Positions 46,644 through 58,600 of a stretch of 64,000 nt of DNA are shown piece after piece. The notes below the pieces were generated by a model, which worked only from the letters and a program-made list of their open reading frames with translations, had not been told where the DNA came from and did not search any database. How positions within the stretch are numbered: the stretch's first letter is position 1; each line of letters opens with the position of its first letter. The translations under genes and the position numbers were made by a program. Source of the stretch: Prinia subflava (Eukaryota; Chordata; Aves; Passeriformes; Cisticolidae); NCBI RefSeq assembly GCF_021018805.1, contig NW_026960607.1, forward strand, positions 436,501 to 500,500, written 5' to 3'.

Positions 46644-49600
46644 CTTGACACTCCTTTTTTCAGTCTGATCACTGCCAGCCTGGAGTATCAGCAGCGGGTA
46701 ATATTCAGAGGACTGAATCAGCCTAGGAAGTCTCTCAGTAATGTTTTGTACCTGGGCTCCAGGGAGGCAGCAGACCTCCCTGTGGGATGGGTCAGGTCGA
46801 CATATGGGGCCTTCTGTCCCCCTCAGAAGGGAATCACCAGTGCTGAGGTTTTAGAACCTATCTGAAAACCCTTAGAATAAGTGATCTAATGTAATGACTT
46901 TGTGATTAAAAGACTGACTCATTTACCTGTTTCATCCACCAAAACCTGTACTGGTTTCCCTTCAAGGAGAGGAAATTTCACTTTATTTGAGAAGCTGCTT
47001 TACTTTGAGATTTTTTTGTGGTATTGCAAATATGCTATTAGCACTTTGGTGTTGCTGAAGTACTAAAAACAGCACTAAAGTACTAGTAGCTTGTCACTCA
47101 GTTAAAGTTGCCATCTTCAAAAGAAACAGTGACTGGAGTTTGCTCCACATGCCCTCCTCCTGCAGATACTGGCAATAGCCTGACGTGTCTGTTTCTCATC
47201 CTCATTTCTTTAAAAGTGCCCATATATTTTCTCTGTCTAGAACTCTATAGATGAATGTTAAGAATAATTGGAAATGTTAATATGTTAATACAAACTCTTA
47301 GAAGAGAAAGTTATTTATACTTGTGCCACTATCTGGTTGAAAATGCTGGAAATGTTCAACATAAAGGCTTTTCTTTTGCCTAGAATCTAAGAAGGTTTTT
47401 TTCTTCCTAATGTGAAAAGAGAGACGGTTTTGAGATTACTTCAGATTGAAGTTTTTAAGTATAAAACTGATATATCAACTCCATAGAGCAAGCCCATGAG
47501 TTTTGACATCCTGATAGTCATCTGTAGTTGGGTTTTTTGGGGTTTTTCCCACGAAATGTGCATTGTAATTGTATTAAAGCTTTCTTCCCATTCCAGAAAT
47601 AGTAATGAATCACTCACATCAAAATGTCTCAGCTGAAAACCATCACTGAAATGAGCAGCTGAAAACAATCTGAAAGTGTCCAATTTCCACAAAATTTTGG
47701 AAACTTAGGATTTCATAGTAAGTGAAAACTAGTACTCATAAAGAGAAGAAAGGACAAATAAGAGGAAATTCGATTCTTCATTTTCAGTTTGTGTTTCAGC
47801 TGCAGTGTAATGAATTCTCCAAGGAAATCTGATATTTATAAGCAGAATTCAAGTAGGGACCAGAAACTCCCATTTGTCTGTAGTGTCACTTTTAAGTTTT
47901 TGTGGTGTTACCCCTGTAGCAGAAAGGTATTGTGTTACCAGTATCATAAGGACAGACCTTGGGCCAAAGGGGCCCCGAACTTTTTGGATGAGTTGTTGGT
48001 TCACCCTTTAGGAAGTAAAACTCAAAATTACATACTAGTGAAAGGGAACACCTAAGCTTAAAAAAAATAGAGCTGCCAATGAGACATTCTGTGCATGAAT
48101 TTCACAAAAGCTTTAAAAATAATACAACTAGAGTGGTGGCATATAAATATGTTGCTTTTCTGAAGCATGAATAAAAATTATGTAGTTATGTCCACAGGTC
48201 ATATATATCAGATTCTTCTCTTAATGTCTGAGAGGAGAAAAAAGGCAATTGATGTCAAATTATCATTTTCTCTAGGAATATATGAATTGCTATTGAAATT
48301 ATGGTATACATGTAGGAAAATATCAACTAGAAGATGCTGGTTTGCAGTTTTTCAATTGAATGTTAATTTATTATAGGATTTGTATTAAGGACTTGTGACT
48401 GATATGACAAACAGTACAATGGGTTTCAAGTGTTACAAAGATGATACTCTTTAGTTGCAATTCTGTGGTGTTAAATATCTGATGCAGTTTTGCTGTTACG
48501 GTGTTTTCAATGCTGACTCCAGAGCATAAATACTAGAACATATCTAAACTTCAATAAGAAACTGTCTGAATCATATCGAATCTATTTTGAGCGTGCTTTT
48601 CGTGTATTTTCTAGTAAGTTGGTTTACTGATTATTTTTTTTTTAAATCATCTTAAACTATAATTTTGGGGAAACTATAAGCTTTGAAAAAACTATGAGCT
48701 TGCATCATAACAGATTTGAAGCTTATTATTTTTGACTTTGAATATTTCAATGAACCTGTTACCAAACAGAAATTTCTTGTCTAAGTTAATTGGCCCATTG
48801 GTATTAGGAAGTTATACATTGGAGTTTTGATTAGTTCACAAATAGTGCATGAACATACTGAGGGAAAAAACAGATCAGTAGCAACCTTTCAGAACATTTT
48901 TGATGTTAGTTTGGTGGCATAATTAAAAATAATAAATGGTATCTCTAGCCATGCAAAAGTACCACATTTCTTAATTACAGAGAGATTGCTGTCAAATGTT
49001 CTAAAATTCAATATTTTAAAATAGTTGTCCTCTAGTATCTTCAGTCATTCAGTATAACCTTGAAGTCTGACTTTATACCACCATGTCTTATTTTTTCGTC
49101 AAACAACACCAGAATCAGATCACGGGCAAAATACTTTTTCTGGCAAACATCAATTCAACAGGAATTCAATACAGTACTACGTAAATGTTTATTTTAAAGA
49201 AGATAGTATGGTACACGCTGCTGAAATGGAAATTGATTTTCTATTTTTCTCTTGTTGGCAGTGGTGTTAGTCAAAGAGATCCCAGGACTGGTTTGCATAT
49301 GCACATCCTTTTTGTGGTGTGTTTGTAATACTGGTCTTCAACAAAGTGCACTTCAAACTACTGATGAGAAGCACTGCCCTGGGGAGGCCAGCATTACTTG
49401 AATTCTACAGATTGGGACTGGAGGCACAGTCACAATTTGTCTGAGATTGCTAAATATCAGCAACAGGAGAAAAAATGGAAGCCTGATTGTCTTAGTTCTT
49501 GAAACTTACAAAAAAAGTCCAGTCCTGTTTTACAAATTGCATTGTTTTGAATCCTCTCATGACAAATTGCTGGCTTGAAAGTCTTGGTATCTCATTCTAC

Positions 49601-52600
49601 AGCACAGGCAAACTCTTCCTACAAATAATAGACCTTCCTGTCTTCCTTTTCTTTCTTCTGATATAATATTACATAAAAAGAAAAAAGGTAAAATTTCTAA
49701 TTTAATGTTTTACTATTAGTGAACATAATTTAATATTTTCTTTAGTGTTAGAATTAAGTTGGCCTTTATATTCAGATGAACTCAAATGCTACATTACTTT
49801 AATATAAGTATGTTAGGCAAGATGTTTTTCCATTTGGCCAGTCCTACTCAGTGCCTGTCATCATGGAGCTCTGTTCATTGGAGCTTTAGGAAATTCCCAT
49901 TTAAAAGTCTAAGGAAAAAAAATTCTGCAAACAGACTTGATTTGGCAAGCAGTTGTTGGAAACATGCAAAGTTTCAATTCTTTGCAGCATCCAACTTGCG
50001 TGCAAGTCAGCTGGAGAGAGATAAATTTTTGTATTTAGAACAGAAGATAAACAGTACTTGGTGTCAGTATCACGTTTCCAAGACTCACCATAGATTGCAT
50101 TACATCTTTGGAAATATCATTCCAATTATTTTTCTTACCTGTACAGTAGGATAGTATTTATTTTTGAAGCCCTTGGAGGGAAAGTGAGCAGTCGACAGAA
50201 AATTCTCAAGGCATTTGAATTCATGTTCTTTCCTTGTAGGTCACTCTAACAAGTATTCCTTTACCTGTCTGCAAAATTTGGTTTCACACTTTGAAGGTTA
50301 ATTTTGCTCACGGCAGAATTATAATGGCACATAACTTAAATGTGACAACATGTGAATGTTCTCATATGAGAAACCTTGCCCTTGACTCTCAGGTTTCTGA
50401 AGCTACATGATATTTTAGTGGTGAATACTTAGAGCTATCTGTGAAGATGGCATGTAGCCCATTTCTAATAGGTGCCAAATAAACATGTTCCTAGATATAG
50501 ATCTTGTGCAATACAGCAAATGCTATCTCAGCTACAGAAAGGTCCAGCATTGTGATAGTTTTACCAAGCATCTCTTTACACTTTGTGATACTTGTTGACA
50601 CTAACAGGCCAGAAAAAGATATTTCTGAACAGTGAAACAAGGCACCTGTGCCTGCCCACAAGGAAAATGTATTTGTAGGAGTGATCTTGAACTACAGAAT
50701 TTGTCAGAAAACTAACATACAACAGTTCAGTAGCAATTCTGTATTATTAGTCTAATTTCAGAGTGCATTAGGAAAGAGCAGGGCACAGATTTCAAAAACT
50801 TTTCAAAGACATTGATAACTGGAAATGAAAACAGTGCTTCCTCCCATAAACTGTCATTGTTGGATTTTAGTGTTGTAGTTAGACGAAAAGGGATATTCCA
50901 GATTTGCCATGTGCCGTGATGCTTAGTCATCTGTATTACAGTGAGCTTAATTAGACTCTTAATTCAGCACAGAAAAGTTGTAACCTTTGGAAAATATTTA
51001 ATTGATAAAGTGAAACTTTCTGCTTTGTGTTTTGTTATCACTTTTTTTTTCCTTAAATGCCTGTCTCCTTGTAACATGTCTCAAAGAATTACTTTGTGTC
51101 ATCAGCTGTAGTTTTCAGTGCATGTAGTGCCCAAAGTTACTAACAAGGTATATCTAAAACATTGAATTTTCATCACATAGAAGCCTCTGAAGTTTTTATC
51201 TTATAGATATATATATTTTTTAAAGAGGCAAAACCCCACACTAGATGTGGTTAGTATTTGGAAATTGTGCTTCCATGAAGAAATAACATATGTTTGAGTA
51301 GCCCTATCTATACTTTTGAGCATATTTTATCATTTCAGAACTCATCAGAAAGTTTTTCACATTAATTCCCTCTTTAGAACCTTAATAAAAATTTACGTAC
51401 GTTTTTATCCGGAAATTATCTTAGGCAGAGTTACTCTTAAGAGTACCATTTGAATTGATAGATTCTCTGTGCAGCAGTAATGTCATCAGTTTTACATTAG
51501 AGTTCCACTTCCTTCCTTTTTCTTTTTTTTTCATCTCAGTCATAAAAGAATACAATATAAATAATTCTCTTATGATCTTACTACTCCCCACTGCATATGC
51601 ACATTTTACCATGGTTGAATTACCAGAAAAAAAGGATTAATTTTTCTAACTTTATTATCCTGAAGAGAATGATCTAACTCACAAAATGATGGGACTGGTA
51701 GAAAATTCACATCCAACTTTTGCAACTTAGTCATAAATCTGAGTGAAAGATAAGTTCATTTTTCTATTGGACAGAAAAACATTTATTATCTCTTCCAAAC
51801 TGGTTCAGTTTTGAGTAGTGAAAATTTACAGTATAAAAATCAATGAACTGTTTCATTTTTTGTGAATGTTTCTACCTTAACTACTGATGAACCCAAGTTG
51901 TCTTGTCATAGCTGGGAGGTATTTGTATGGGTGTTGCAAGATCTGCTCTTATTTTTCAGTGGAGGACATGATTATTGTGCAATACAAACAGTACTACTAG
52001 GTGACATAAACTGCAGGGGCATAATCTCTACCATCTGTGGAATATAGGCAACAATAACAGAACATCTTTGCATTGGTATGCAGTTAAGGTATTGTCTTCA
52101 GTATTTAGGGCTAAACTGTTTTATTTGCCCTCAGTTACTAGAACAATTTATGTTAACTTGAATACAGCAGGTAGAATTGATGCAAATCTGCTTTAGAGAA
52201 TGCCAGTGACTAGCACAGAAGTTGTAGTTACTGATGAAACACAAGCATAAAAGTTTATATGTGGGGGGTTTGTGGACTGCTTCTTGCAGCAGCATTTGAT
52301 ATTCAAGGAGGGTTGTCCCTGCAAACAGCACGGGTTTGAATTCAAGCAACTCTGGGCAGTTGAGACTTCTGCCGCTGCCCTGCTGTGTGTATTTTGGTAG
52401 CAATATTTTACCTCTTTAGTAGACATTCTTTTGGGTGAAATTGTATGTTAACGGGCAGGGACTGTTCATACAGTTCCTGGTATAACACTTCTACTTGATT
52501 AGCTCCACCTTATATGTTGCTGTAATGGACCCTCCTTACCCCTGCATCTACCAAAAAAGTTTTGTAAGTCTAACTGGTTTGTTTTTTTCTGTATCTCCAA

Positions 52601-53947
52601 TGTTGATACTACATTTTTCAAGGATTTAAGTTTAGAGAATTAATTTTATGAAACAGTGTTGCTGTTCTTTCTTCATACTGATTTTACATATAAGTTGGAA
52701 ATTGACTTTTATTTTTAAATGTATAAGTAAAGTTTTAGTAGTATGTAGTATGAGTATAATAAATATTTGAGCGCCTAAGTGTTACTAGATATGTGATGAA
52801 TGAAACATGATGAAAACTGATATTGAAACTTGGTGTTTTTTTTCTTTAGAATGTTGTTTGGTATGTTGTCCATGTATGTGGCTCTATCCATATTTTATTT
52901 AGTAGAGTCTTCAATCTAGTACCGTGAAATAACATTTGTCCTTTACAAAAAGGACTAGTCATTCATAGGATTGATAGAGACTTTGAGAGTCTCTAAGTAT
53001 ATGGTTGGAATTAAAGCCAAATTTCATTTAATGTTGCTTCTGTTTGTCTTCACTCTCATTAGTTTCATCACCATTCCATCATGGTTGGCAGCTCTGAACA
53101 ATAATTTTTTTTCAGTTTCTAACACATTTATTTTCCCTCAAGGAGACACTACATTTAAAAGTTAATTAGTTTCCTCACAAATGTACAAGCCAATAAAGTT
53201 GCATTATTATTATTAAAATCATAGAAATTACATTAGTCTTACAAATTTGGGAATTCATCATATGCAAATTTCATTGGGATACAGATCATCTGCACTTCAG
53301 CCTCTGACAAGACAATATGCAAGGACAGGGATGATGTCAAAAAAAAAAAAAAAAAAAAAAAGGTAGGTCATGTTTAAAGAAACAAAAAAGTGAGATGTTA
53401 ACTGGTGACAGCCTGCAGAGCTCTCTTGCTGTTTGGGCTCTCCTTTTCTTCAATCTCTTTTCTTTCATGGTTCTAGTTTTCATTTGGGTTATTTTAGAAG
53501 TGCAATTAAGTAACTTGCCTGTGTACATAAGCTGGTAATAACAGGAGGGTAAATGCCTGATCCAGTAGTGAATAACTTAGCTACAAGTAGAGTATCTGAA
53601 GCAAGAAATGCATCAACAGGAAGCAAGCGGCAATTTAGCAGAATTTTCTGTGTGTCAAATACATTTAAGTTCCAAACTTCAATTTTTTGCAAATATAATT
53701 TTTCAGCAAATTCAGGGTTGTGTGTGGAATAGTGTCACCTGGTATATATGTCCTACTAAATCATTAACTTACATCAGTTGCATGGCTGATGGCGTAGGCT
53801 ATTCATCCTTCCTCTCCGTAGTGGAATAGTGTTGCAATATTTAGACTTGAAAAATGAGTTTAAGGATAAAACAAGCATGTGTGTTTTCTGTAAGTGATAC
53901 GAATATTGACTTATGTACACTACTTTCTTTTGCATGACATTAAACTC

Positions 53948-54338
53948 TGTTGTAGTTTAAATTTTGGGGGGGATCCCGGGGAGGGTTCCCCGGGAGCCCC
54001 CCGGGTCCTAGGGTCGCGGGTGTTCGCGTGCTGGCAGGCAAAGAGACTTCAGATGGCTGCTGAGGTGCTGATGAGATGAGGGTTTATTCACTGAGGGAGA
54101 GGGGAAGGGAAGGGGGGAGGGGGAGAAGGGGAGAGGGATGGAGAGGGAGCAGTCCCCGAAGACCACCAGGGCAAAAGAGGAAGAGCCCTCTCGGATTGCA
54201 CCCTTAACACAGAGGTTCAAAGTGGGCGTGGTAACATTCTCCAGCCAGTGAGGTTACAGATACACGATACTGCAGGGAGGGTACAGACTTGGGATAAACC
54301 ATACATTTTCCAGGGGTGAACAAGAGCATACCATTTCC
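53948..54338 (-). repeat. 3' LTR of the mini element
   Basis: Partner of 54862-55249. The U3 side is almost the same in both, whereas the purine-rich middle (about 54100-54210 here) is poorly alignable. The junction with the interior lacks a good polypurine tract; the purine run 'gagaaggaaaaagcag' (minus strand) lies some 20 bases away. Confidence 0.75.
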
Positions 54339-54841
54339 ACGGTTGAAGACTGCTTTTTCCTTCTCTGATGGCTGTCTCGCTGAGTTCCTTTCGCTGCTGT
54401 CTGGGGCGTTGGCTGCTCGGGGTTGATGGTCTGCTTGTGCTGCGGAGCCTTTCACGCTGCTGCTGCCAGGCGGGGGGTGCTCCGGGGGGTGGCCTCTCTG
54501 GGTGCTGGGGGCCGGCACCCGTGCGGCGGCGGTGCCGGGGCCACGGCTCACGCCGGGGCAGCACTGGCTCTCTGGCACGCGCTGCGGCGGGGGGTCCCGC
54601 CGCGCCGGGGCTCGCACCGGAGCCTCGCCGTGGCAGAGCCCGGGGGGGCTGCGCAGCCCGCGCAGCGCCGAGGTGGGCCGGGGCCCCAAGGGGCCGGGAC
54701 CTGGGCCCACACCGGGCTAGTCGGCGGTGGTGGGACGGCGGCGTGGTGGCTCACGAGGTCTCTGCGCGGTGGGGGAGGGGCCGCCCCGGAACGGCCACTC
54801 CACTGGAGATGGCACCGAAACGGTGTTACCATGGTCCATCT

Positions 54842-54859
54842 GCCCCACATTGGGCACCA
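54842..54859 (-). promoter_or_regulatory. Primer binding site of the mini element, tRNA-Lys-like
   Basis: The minus strand reads TGGTGCCCAATGTGGGGC, two bases after the right LTR (ending ACAACA). It matches the tRNA-Lys1,2 type PBS at 16 of 18 positions, better than the PBS of the big provirus. This is the main proof that the repeats are LTRs of a retrovirus-like element. Confidence 0.85.
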
Positions 54860-54861
54860 TT

Positions 54862-55249
54862 TGTTGTTGCTTAAATTTTGGGGGGTCCCCGGGGAGGGTC
54901 CCCCGGGAGACCCCCGGGTCCTAGGGTCGTGGGTGTTCCCGTGCTGGCAGGCAGAGAGACTCAGACGCCGGTGGGGTGCTGATGAGGTGAGGGTTTATTC
55001 ACTGAGGGAGAGGGGAAGGGAAGGGGGGAAGGGGAAGGGGTGAGGGAAGGGGAGCATCCGGAGGCCTCCAGGGGAAGAGGGGCAAAGAGGGGCGAGACCC
55101 CTTGCGTTAGCATTCTTAACACAGAGGTTCAAAGGGGCGTGGTAACATTCTCCAGCCAGTGAGGTTACAGATACACGATACTGCAGGGAGGGTACAGACT
55201 TGGGATAAACCATACATTTTCCAGGGGTGAACAAGAGCAAACCATTTCC
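54862..55249 (-). repeat. 5' LTR of the mini element
   Basis: 388 bp, ending AACAACA next to the PBS on the minus strand, with a long plus-strand G/A-rich tract (about 55005-55090) and AATAAA on the minus strand. Confidence 0.75.
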
Positions 55250-55305
55250 GTAAAATGCAATTCCACAAATAGGGATGATGCGAACATGAATTAAATTGTT
55301 AATAA

Positions 55306-55326
55306 AAGAAAAGAAATGGGGGAATT
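55306..55326 (+). promoter_or_regulatory. Polypurine tract of a gammaretrovirus-like element
   Basis: An A/G run ending in GGGGGAAT lies directly before TGTGAAAAATG, the start of the plus-strand LTR. The form is typical of gammaretroviral PPTs. The preceding 55 bases (55250-55305) would be the last internal sequence of that element. Confidence 0.7.
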
Positions 55327-55980
55327 GTGAAAAATGTGAAATGAATAATTCATGTTCTTATGGTTAATGACAAATTGAAAACTATAAAAACTGTATATAT
55401 GTGTGTGTTGTATGAAAGTATAAGTTTCAGGATACCTTGTAACATTTTGTTAAACCAAATTATGAAAAGGCAGGCACCACCCCAGAAGCTCACATTCAGA
55501 AATAGACAAAAGGTTTACAGGAAAACCGGCAGTCTCCTCAATCACCGGGAGGAGACCCATCAAGATGAGGCGGCAGGGCCATCAACACCCTCAGCCGACA
55601 CCCTCACCAAGCATCAAGCATCATCATCCATATCTCGACCATTCATCAGCCATGAGAATCTATAGAAACTGGACATTAACATATGAACTGAGAGAAAGAA
55701 CTCTTTTCAGCCTAGCCGGAGACACCCTTGGATTTGAATAGCTAGCTGGGAAACAAAGGGAAATATGGGGAAATATTGCCAAGGGCAGAATAAAATGTAT
55801 AAAAACTAAGCCCCAAACCGGGCAAATTTGTGAACCTAGGCGGAGACAGCAGATGGCCAGGTTCTGTGTCTCGAGGTTCACCCTTGGCATTTTCCTGGGA
55901 AAAAGACTGTCAAGTATCTCCGCTGTTGGTGGGTTTATTGAAATTCTGTAATTCGATCTTTTGATTAATAAACCAAATTA
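55327..55980 (+). mobile_element. 3' LTR of a plus-strand ERV1-like element
   Basis: Begins TGTGAAAAATGTG after a polypurine tract. It contains a TATA-like ATGTATAAAAACT near 55796 and AATAAA near 55967, in the right order for U3-R-U5 on the plus strand. The right border is unclear because it runs into a minus-strand gag fragment. No partner LTR of this family is seen in the window. Confidence 0.65.
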
Positions 55981-56385
55981 TTTTAATTGGAATGTTGTAT
56001 TGGCATTTATAATACTAATGGTCAGCTTTTTCTTTTCTCCTTCCAAGACCAATATATTTTCTTTCTTATTACCCGAGTTCCGTTCGCAGGCCAACACCAT
56101 AAAGAGCCGAGCATACTTTAACTCCTCAAAAGCCCTGTCCCAGCGTAGGCAGGACATCAAATTTGATATCAATTTTGGGTCCACACTCCCAAATCTAGGC
56201 CATGTTTCTCCACCATCTAATTCATAAGTAGGCCACATCCTCTCCGACAGCCTAATAAGTTTAGGTATAGAAAGCCCTGACTCCTCTCCGACCAAATACA
56301 CCCAATTTTTCATTATCAACCCCAGAGGGCTATCTCTCGGGATAATATCATTATTATTCCCTTCGCTAGAGAACGCACACCCCAT
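55978..56385 (-). pseudogene. Gag matrix fragment of a minus-strand ERV1-like element
   Basis: From the first ATG of the likely gag, MGCAFSS (a myristoylation-like start), the frame gives SPLGLIMKNWVYL and RMWPTYELDGGETWPRFGS. The pattern of SPLG, a W, then WP-x-Y and WP-x-x-G is typical of gammaretrovirus-like matrix proteins. It follows an LTR and PBS in the correct order and about 200 bases of leader. It is cut off where the plus-strand LTR begins (about 55980-56080), so capsid and everything beyond are missing. Confidence 0.7.
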
Positions 56386-56590
56386 TCTGGTATCCACAGT
56401 AAAGAAAAAACAAATATTTTTAGTACCTAACCCAGATACTGAATAGAATACCCCCTTTATTCGAGGATGACTCACGTGTCTCCGTTTCAAAGGTTCTTGG
56501 CTCTGGTACCTCTGGACCTCTGCTGGCAGGATGAGGTGGGGGGGCGTGCCTTCTTTCGATCCACAGAAGATTTCCCAGACGCCTCACCTT

Positions 56591-56608
56591 GTCCCGGCGG
56601 AGTCGCCA
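56591..56608 (-). promoter_or_regulatory. Primer binding site, tRNA-Arg-like
   Basis: The minus strand reads TGGCGACTCCGCCGGGAC, five bases after the LTR end. It begins with TGG, and its complement looks like a tRNA 3' end. It resembles the tRNA-Arg class of PBS; the exact tRNA is uncertain. Confidence 0.65.
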
Positions 56609-56613
56609 GAAAC

Positions 56614-57020
56614 TGATGCCTTGACAGGCTGAAACAGAGGCTAGACAGAGTGAAAGGAACAAAGTGAGTATTTATTCAACACTATGCCCTGGCGTCTCCA
56701 GAGCCACACAAGTGGCCTAGCCCAGATGTTTCCAAGATGGAGAAAAACGGGGCTTGTCCCGAGATCTTACCCCTTTTACAAGTTTCCATTCATTTGCATA
56801 TAACAACCCACTGTCCAATCAACAACCCCAAATCACAGAACACCATCCTCCCTGCTTGCCCTTCTCTTCCACGTTGTTTATGCTGCGGCCTGGAGTTTGG
56901 AGACAATGTCATTGAATTCCCCGCCAGGACAAGACTGCCCTACCCCCATCACCCCATGAAGAGATCCCAGCACCACTCAATGCTATCAAACAAACCAGAA
57001 AACCCAGCCCTAAGGCATCA
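56614..57020 (-). repeat. 5' LTR of a truncated ERV1-like element
   Basis: A 407-bp block with a perfect 9-bp terminal inverted repeat, TGATGCCTT...AAGGCATCA, and AATAAA on the minus strand (56671-56676). It precedes PBS and gag fragment. The 3' LTR is missing, so no target duplication can be tested. Confidence 0.75.
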
Positions 57021-57656
57021 AGATGACTTACATTAATACTTTTCCAAACACAAGTATGGAAGTAAGCAGAACTTCTAGACCACTTGACTAGGGAATACTT
57101 TGGTCTTCTCAAACAGTGGGGGCTTTTTTTTTTTTTTTTTTTTATAGCCATTTGTGTAGCCAGTATTTAATATAGTATGTATTGTGCCTTTTTATTTCCT
57201 CCATGCTAGGAGGTTCTTCACAGGAGTAAATTAGTGAAAACTTCCCCAAATATGCTGTGCCCTCTTTCATTACTTGTTACTCACCTGGTCAGAGAGGGTA
57301 GAGGTTAATAGCATTACCTTCATATGCTAGCTGAGCATTGTATTTACCGGATTCTCTTTAACTGGAGCAGAGGGCCACATTCTGAACTAAAAATCTGATG
57401 CACCTGTGTTGGTGACATGCCTCCATTTGAATCAAATTTCCTGAATGCTGAATTCTGGCAATTCTTTCTTTCCCAGTCCTTTGGGAGCAAAGAAGAAAAT
57501 TTATTTTCCTACAGGGTCTGTGTTTTCAGTTTCTCATACATAATCTAGTAAATAGAGCTCAGTTTAATATACTTATTCAGCCTAACCCTTCTGAGAGTTT
57601 CATGTCAAATAGAATTAGAGATGCACCAGACTCTTAATTTGAGGCCTTGGTTTGGC

Positions 57657-57705
57657 ACAGAAATTACCCTTACATCCTTTCACAGAAATTACCCTTTCAT
57701 CCTTT
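57657..57705. repeat. Two-copy tandem repeat of about 24 bp
   Basis: 'cacagaaattaccctt' followed by 'catccttt' occurs twice in direct succession with one insertion. No function is apparent. Confidence 0.7.
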
Positions 57706-58224
57706 CACATGTGAAATTGAAGATTCCCTGCTGGCTTAACATAGCCCTTAACAGCTGAGCACTTGGCCACAGTGCTGAAGCTGTGAGTAGCTTTCCACAA
57801 ATACTTCACCCCCTACGCATATTAATCTGGGTGGACTGTGAGCAAGGCAGCCCAGCATGTGCCTGTTGCTGAGTCCTTCTGGCACTTAAAGAAAAAGCTG
57901 AGCTATACATTTCAGTAGGTCTTTTCCCTTTGTAATGATTATTTGTACCAGAGGTATGTAGTCAAAGGTCTGAGTGTTTCCACATACATCTGTTTGATAA
58001 AGATTTTAAAATGAGAAAGTAAGTAAATTAATTCTTGTAGTTATATTTGAATACCATAAAATTCTCCAGTTGTCAATGACAGCTGCAACTGACACTCCAT
58101 ATGTGGAAGTCTGTTTTGTGCCTAGTGTGTTACTTGCATCAGTGTGAAAGATCAATAGGTACAGTTGCTTAATACTGTGATTATATATTTAACGAATCAA
58201 GAAATGTTTTATTTATTCATGGTA

Positions 58225-58600
58225 ACAAAGTCACAGAATTTTGGGGGTTGGAAGGAACCTCTGGAGATCATCTGGTCCAAACCCCTGCTAAAGCAGGTTT
58301 ATCTGGAACAGATTGCCTAGGATATATGGGCAGCCTGTTCCAGTGCTCTGTCGCCCTCAAAGTAAAGAAGTTTTCCTGATATAAAGATAGAAGTTCCTGT
58401 GTTTCACTCTGTGTACATTGCCTGTTGCTGGGCACCACTGAAAAAGTCTGGCCCAGTCTCTCCATAGCTGCTTTTAAAATACTTGTATGCACTGGTAAGA
58501 TCTCCTCTCCAGGTAAACAGGAACAGCTCTGTCAGCTCTTCCCTATAAGAGAGGTTCTCCAGTCTCCTAATAATTTTGTAGCCCTCCATTATAAGAATGG
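58225..58600 (-). repeat. Old CR1 LINE 3' fragment
   Basis: The left border 'agtcacagaattttgg' is the CR1 tail and 'ttggaaggaacctctggagatcat' the 3' UTR; the frames 58492-58268 and 58589-58404 carry decayed ends of ORF2 (TEHWNRLP; NLSYREELTELFLF). Minus strand, strongly diverged and inactive. Confidence 0.88.

Larger units (their letters stand above)
43067..46865 (-). mobile_element. CR1 LINE, 3.8 kb, nearly full ORF2, interrupted by an LTR
   Basis: The tail of repeated AATCACAG units is at 43065-43094, so the element reads on the minus strand. In its direction it has the end of ORF1, all of the ORF2 endonuclease and reverse transcriptase, and the 3' UTR. Removing the LTR at 45438-45762 leaves a single ORF2 frame break near 44100. 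It is 5' truncated within ORF1; that border (about 46865) is approximate. Compared with the other CR1 copies here it is by far the best preserved. Confidence 0.93.
53948..55249 (-). mobile_element. Mini LTR element: LTR, PBS, 523-bp CpG-rich interior, LTR
   Basis: Two direct repeats (53948-54338, 391 bp; 54862-55249, 388 bp) enclose 523 bp. They begin TGTTGT on the plus strand and share about 130 nearly identical bases at the right end ('cagccagtgaggttacagat'). A PBS next to the right repeat fixes minus orientation. AATAAA on the minus strand lies at 54083-54088 and 54994-54999. The interior has no gag, pol or env motif and is strongly CpG-rich. No target duplication flanks it. It could be a non-autonomous element or a deletion/recombination product. 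Confidence 0.8.

Noticed and set aside
54204..55043. Long open frames on both strands in the interior and LTR of the mini element (168 to 206 codons)
   Set aside because: They start at GTG or within repetitive GC-rich sequence, are rich in Pro/Ala/Arg/Gly, exist in several frames at once and show no domain; this is what high GC with few stops produces.
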